Positions 5,982-6,741 of a DNA stretch of 6,741 nucleotides are shown here, one piece after another. How positions within the stretch are numbered: the first letter of the stretch is position 1; the number at the start of each line of letters is the position of its first letter. The stretch spans positions 1 through 6,741 of the forward strand of contig JAAYUT010000180.1 in NCBI GenBank assembly GCA_012517485.1, in the 5' to 3' direction. Below the pieces are notes generated by a model. The model made no database searches. It was not told the DNA's origin and saw nothing but the letters and a program-made list of their open reading frames with translations. This DNA is from Candidatus Atribacter fermentans. Lineage in GTDB: Bacteria; Atribacterota; Atribacteria; Atribacterales; Atribacteraceae. The translations under genes and the position numbers were made by a program.

Positions 5982-6741
5982 ATTTATGGCGAATTCTTGG
6001 ATCGAATAATGGGTACACAAGATCTAAAATGAGAACTGCGGTAGTGATGGTTAATATTGAGAGAACGGTAATTCCCATAACCAAGTTATAATCACCTCGA
6101 GTTACCCCTCGATATAATAAAAGACCAACTCCTGGGTAGGAAAACACCATTTCAACAATCAAAACACCGCTAAAGACTTGACCCAAAGCCAGGGCAAGTT
6201 GGGTAATCTGAGGAAGCATGGCATTTTGTAATACATACCCAAAAATAATATATTTTTCTTTTACTCCTCCGATATGAGCGTATTGAACAAAATCTTCTCT
6301 TTTTACATTTTGAACCAAGAGTTTCATCTGTTGAAACCAGACAGCGCCTCCCAATAACACTAAAGTGAGAGCTGGTAAAAAAGAATAACGAAGAATGGTT
6401 AATATAAAATTCCAATTAAGAATGGTTTTTCTACCCAACATCATTCCACCAGCAGGGAAAAGCTGCCAAACATAGGCAAACAAAATGAGGACTAAGATAC
6501 CAAATATATAATGAGGAAACGGTCTGACTACCATGATGACCGCATCAAGAATTTTAGACCATTTTTTGTGTGAAAAATATCCAGCAATTCCTCCCATCAT
6601 ATTTCCTATTATCCAAGATAGAAGTGTTGAGGTAACAAACAATCCAATTGTCCAGGGAAGATAAGTTCGAAGAAGATCAGATACCGGAGTCGGAAACTGG
6701 AAAAAAGAAGGACCGAAATCAAGGGTAAAAACTCGCTTCCA
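5980..6741 (-). CDS. Opp/Dpp-family ABC transporter permease (DppB type), 5' partial
   Basis: The C-terminal 253 residues of an inner-membrane channel subunit. The frame is open through the window edge at 6741, and the codon at 6642 is an internal TTG, not the start; roughly the first quarter of a normal 320-340-residue protein is missing. The visible N-terminal side (LDFGPSFFQFPTPVSDLL) matches the family region where the protein enters the first core membrane segment, followed by PWTIGLFVTSTLLSWIIGN. The EAA-like loop reads REDFVQYAHIGGVKEKYIIF, with the usual Gly, then QNAMLPQ. Further on are the VFSYPGVG motif and the C-terminal FDPRIRHK. Its gene leads into the DppC-type gene after 10 nt. 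The solute-binding protein gene is expected upstream, beyond 6741. Confidence 0.94.
   Translation of the reverse strand, partial: WKRVFTLDFGPSFFQFPTPVSDLLRTYLPWTIGLFVTSTLLSWIIGNMMGGIAGYFSHKKWSKILDAVIMVVRPFPHYIFGILVLILFAYVWQLFPAGGMMLGRKTILNWNFILTILRYSFLPALTLVLLGGAVWFQQMKLLVQNVKREDFVQYAHIGGVKEKYIIFGYVLQNAMLPQITQLALALGQVFSGVLIVEMVFSYPGVGLLLYRGVTRGDYNLVMGITVLSILTITTAVLILDLVYPLFDPRIRHK

Noticed and set aside
1..6741. CRISPR arrays, tRNA/rRNA genes, insertion sequences, toxin-antitoxin or phage genes, riboswitches
   Set aside because: I read both strands for regularly spaced repeats, cloverleaf patterns, transposase motifs and small gene pairs and saw none; the window is ordinary sugar transport and hydrolysis.

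Overview
The window looks like a carbohydrate-utilisation stretch from an anaerobic, possibly thermophilic, heterotrophic bacterium. The DNA is moderately AT-rich, Shine-Dalgarno sequences are strong (AGGAGG, GAGGTG), genes are tightly packed, and GTG and TTG starts occur. The gene order permease, permease, ATPase, ATPase, GH3 glycosidase resembles, from memory, the xylo-oligosaccharide locus of Thermotoga maritima around TM0072-TM0076. Thermotogota, Atribacterota or Dictyoglomota-like lineages are therefore plausible, but the sequence alone does not settle the taxonomy.

Layout. The plus strand opens with the C-terminal 193 residues of an RbsB-like sugar-binding protein (ends 583). A perfect 14-bp stem-loop (594-637) lies in the 115-bp gap between this gene and the convergent minus-strand block. 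Everything from 6741 down to 699 is on the minus strand and read right to left. It holds a 5'-truncated DppB-type permease, a DppC-type permease, a DppD-type ATPase, a DppF-type ATPase, a 180-bp gap with a REP-like hairpin, and a complete 757-residue GH3 glycosidase. The first four genes are separated by 10, 2 and 1 nt, and each ribosome binding site lies in or against the end of the gene before it. This is the signature of one translationally coupled operon.

How the genes fit together. The four transport genes encode the membrane and energy parts of an Opp/Dpp-family ABC importer; its solute-binding protein probably lies upstream, beyond 6741. Although this family is often labelled peptide transport, the linked GH3 enzyme, which has no signal peptide, suggests import of short beta-linked oligosaccharides followed by cytoplasmic hydrolysis. 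The convergent RbsB-like protein belongs to a different transporter type (CUT2, monosaccharide), so two sugar-uptake systems meet here.

I found no CRISPR array, transposase, tRNA, rRNA, riboswitch or obvious undescribed system. The points most worth a second look are the likely sugar specificity of an Opp-type transporter, the hairpin before the GH3 gene, the non-ATG starts of both ATPases, and an altered ligand residue in the RbsB-like protein.
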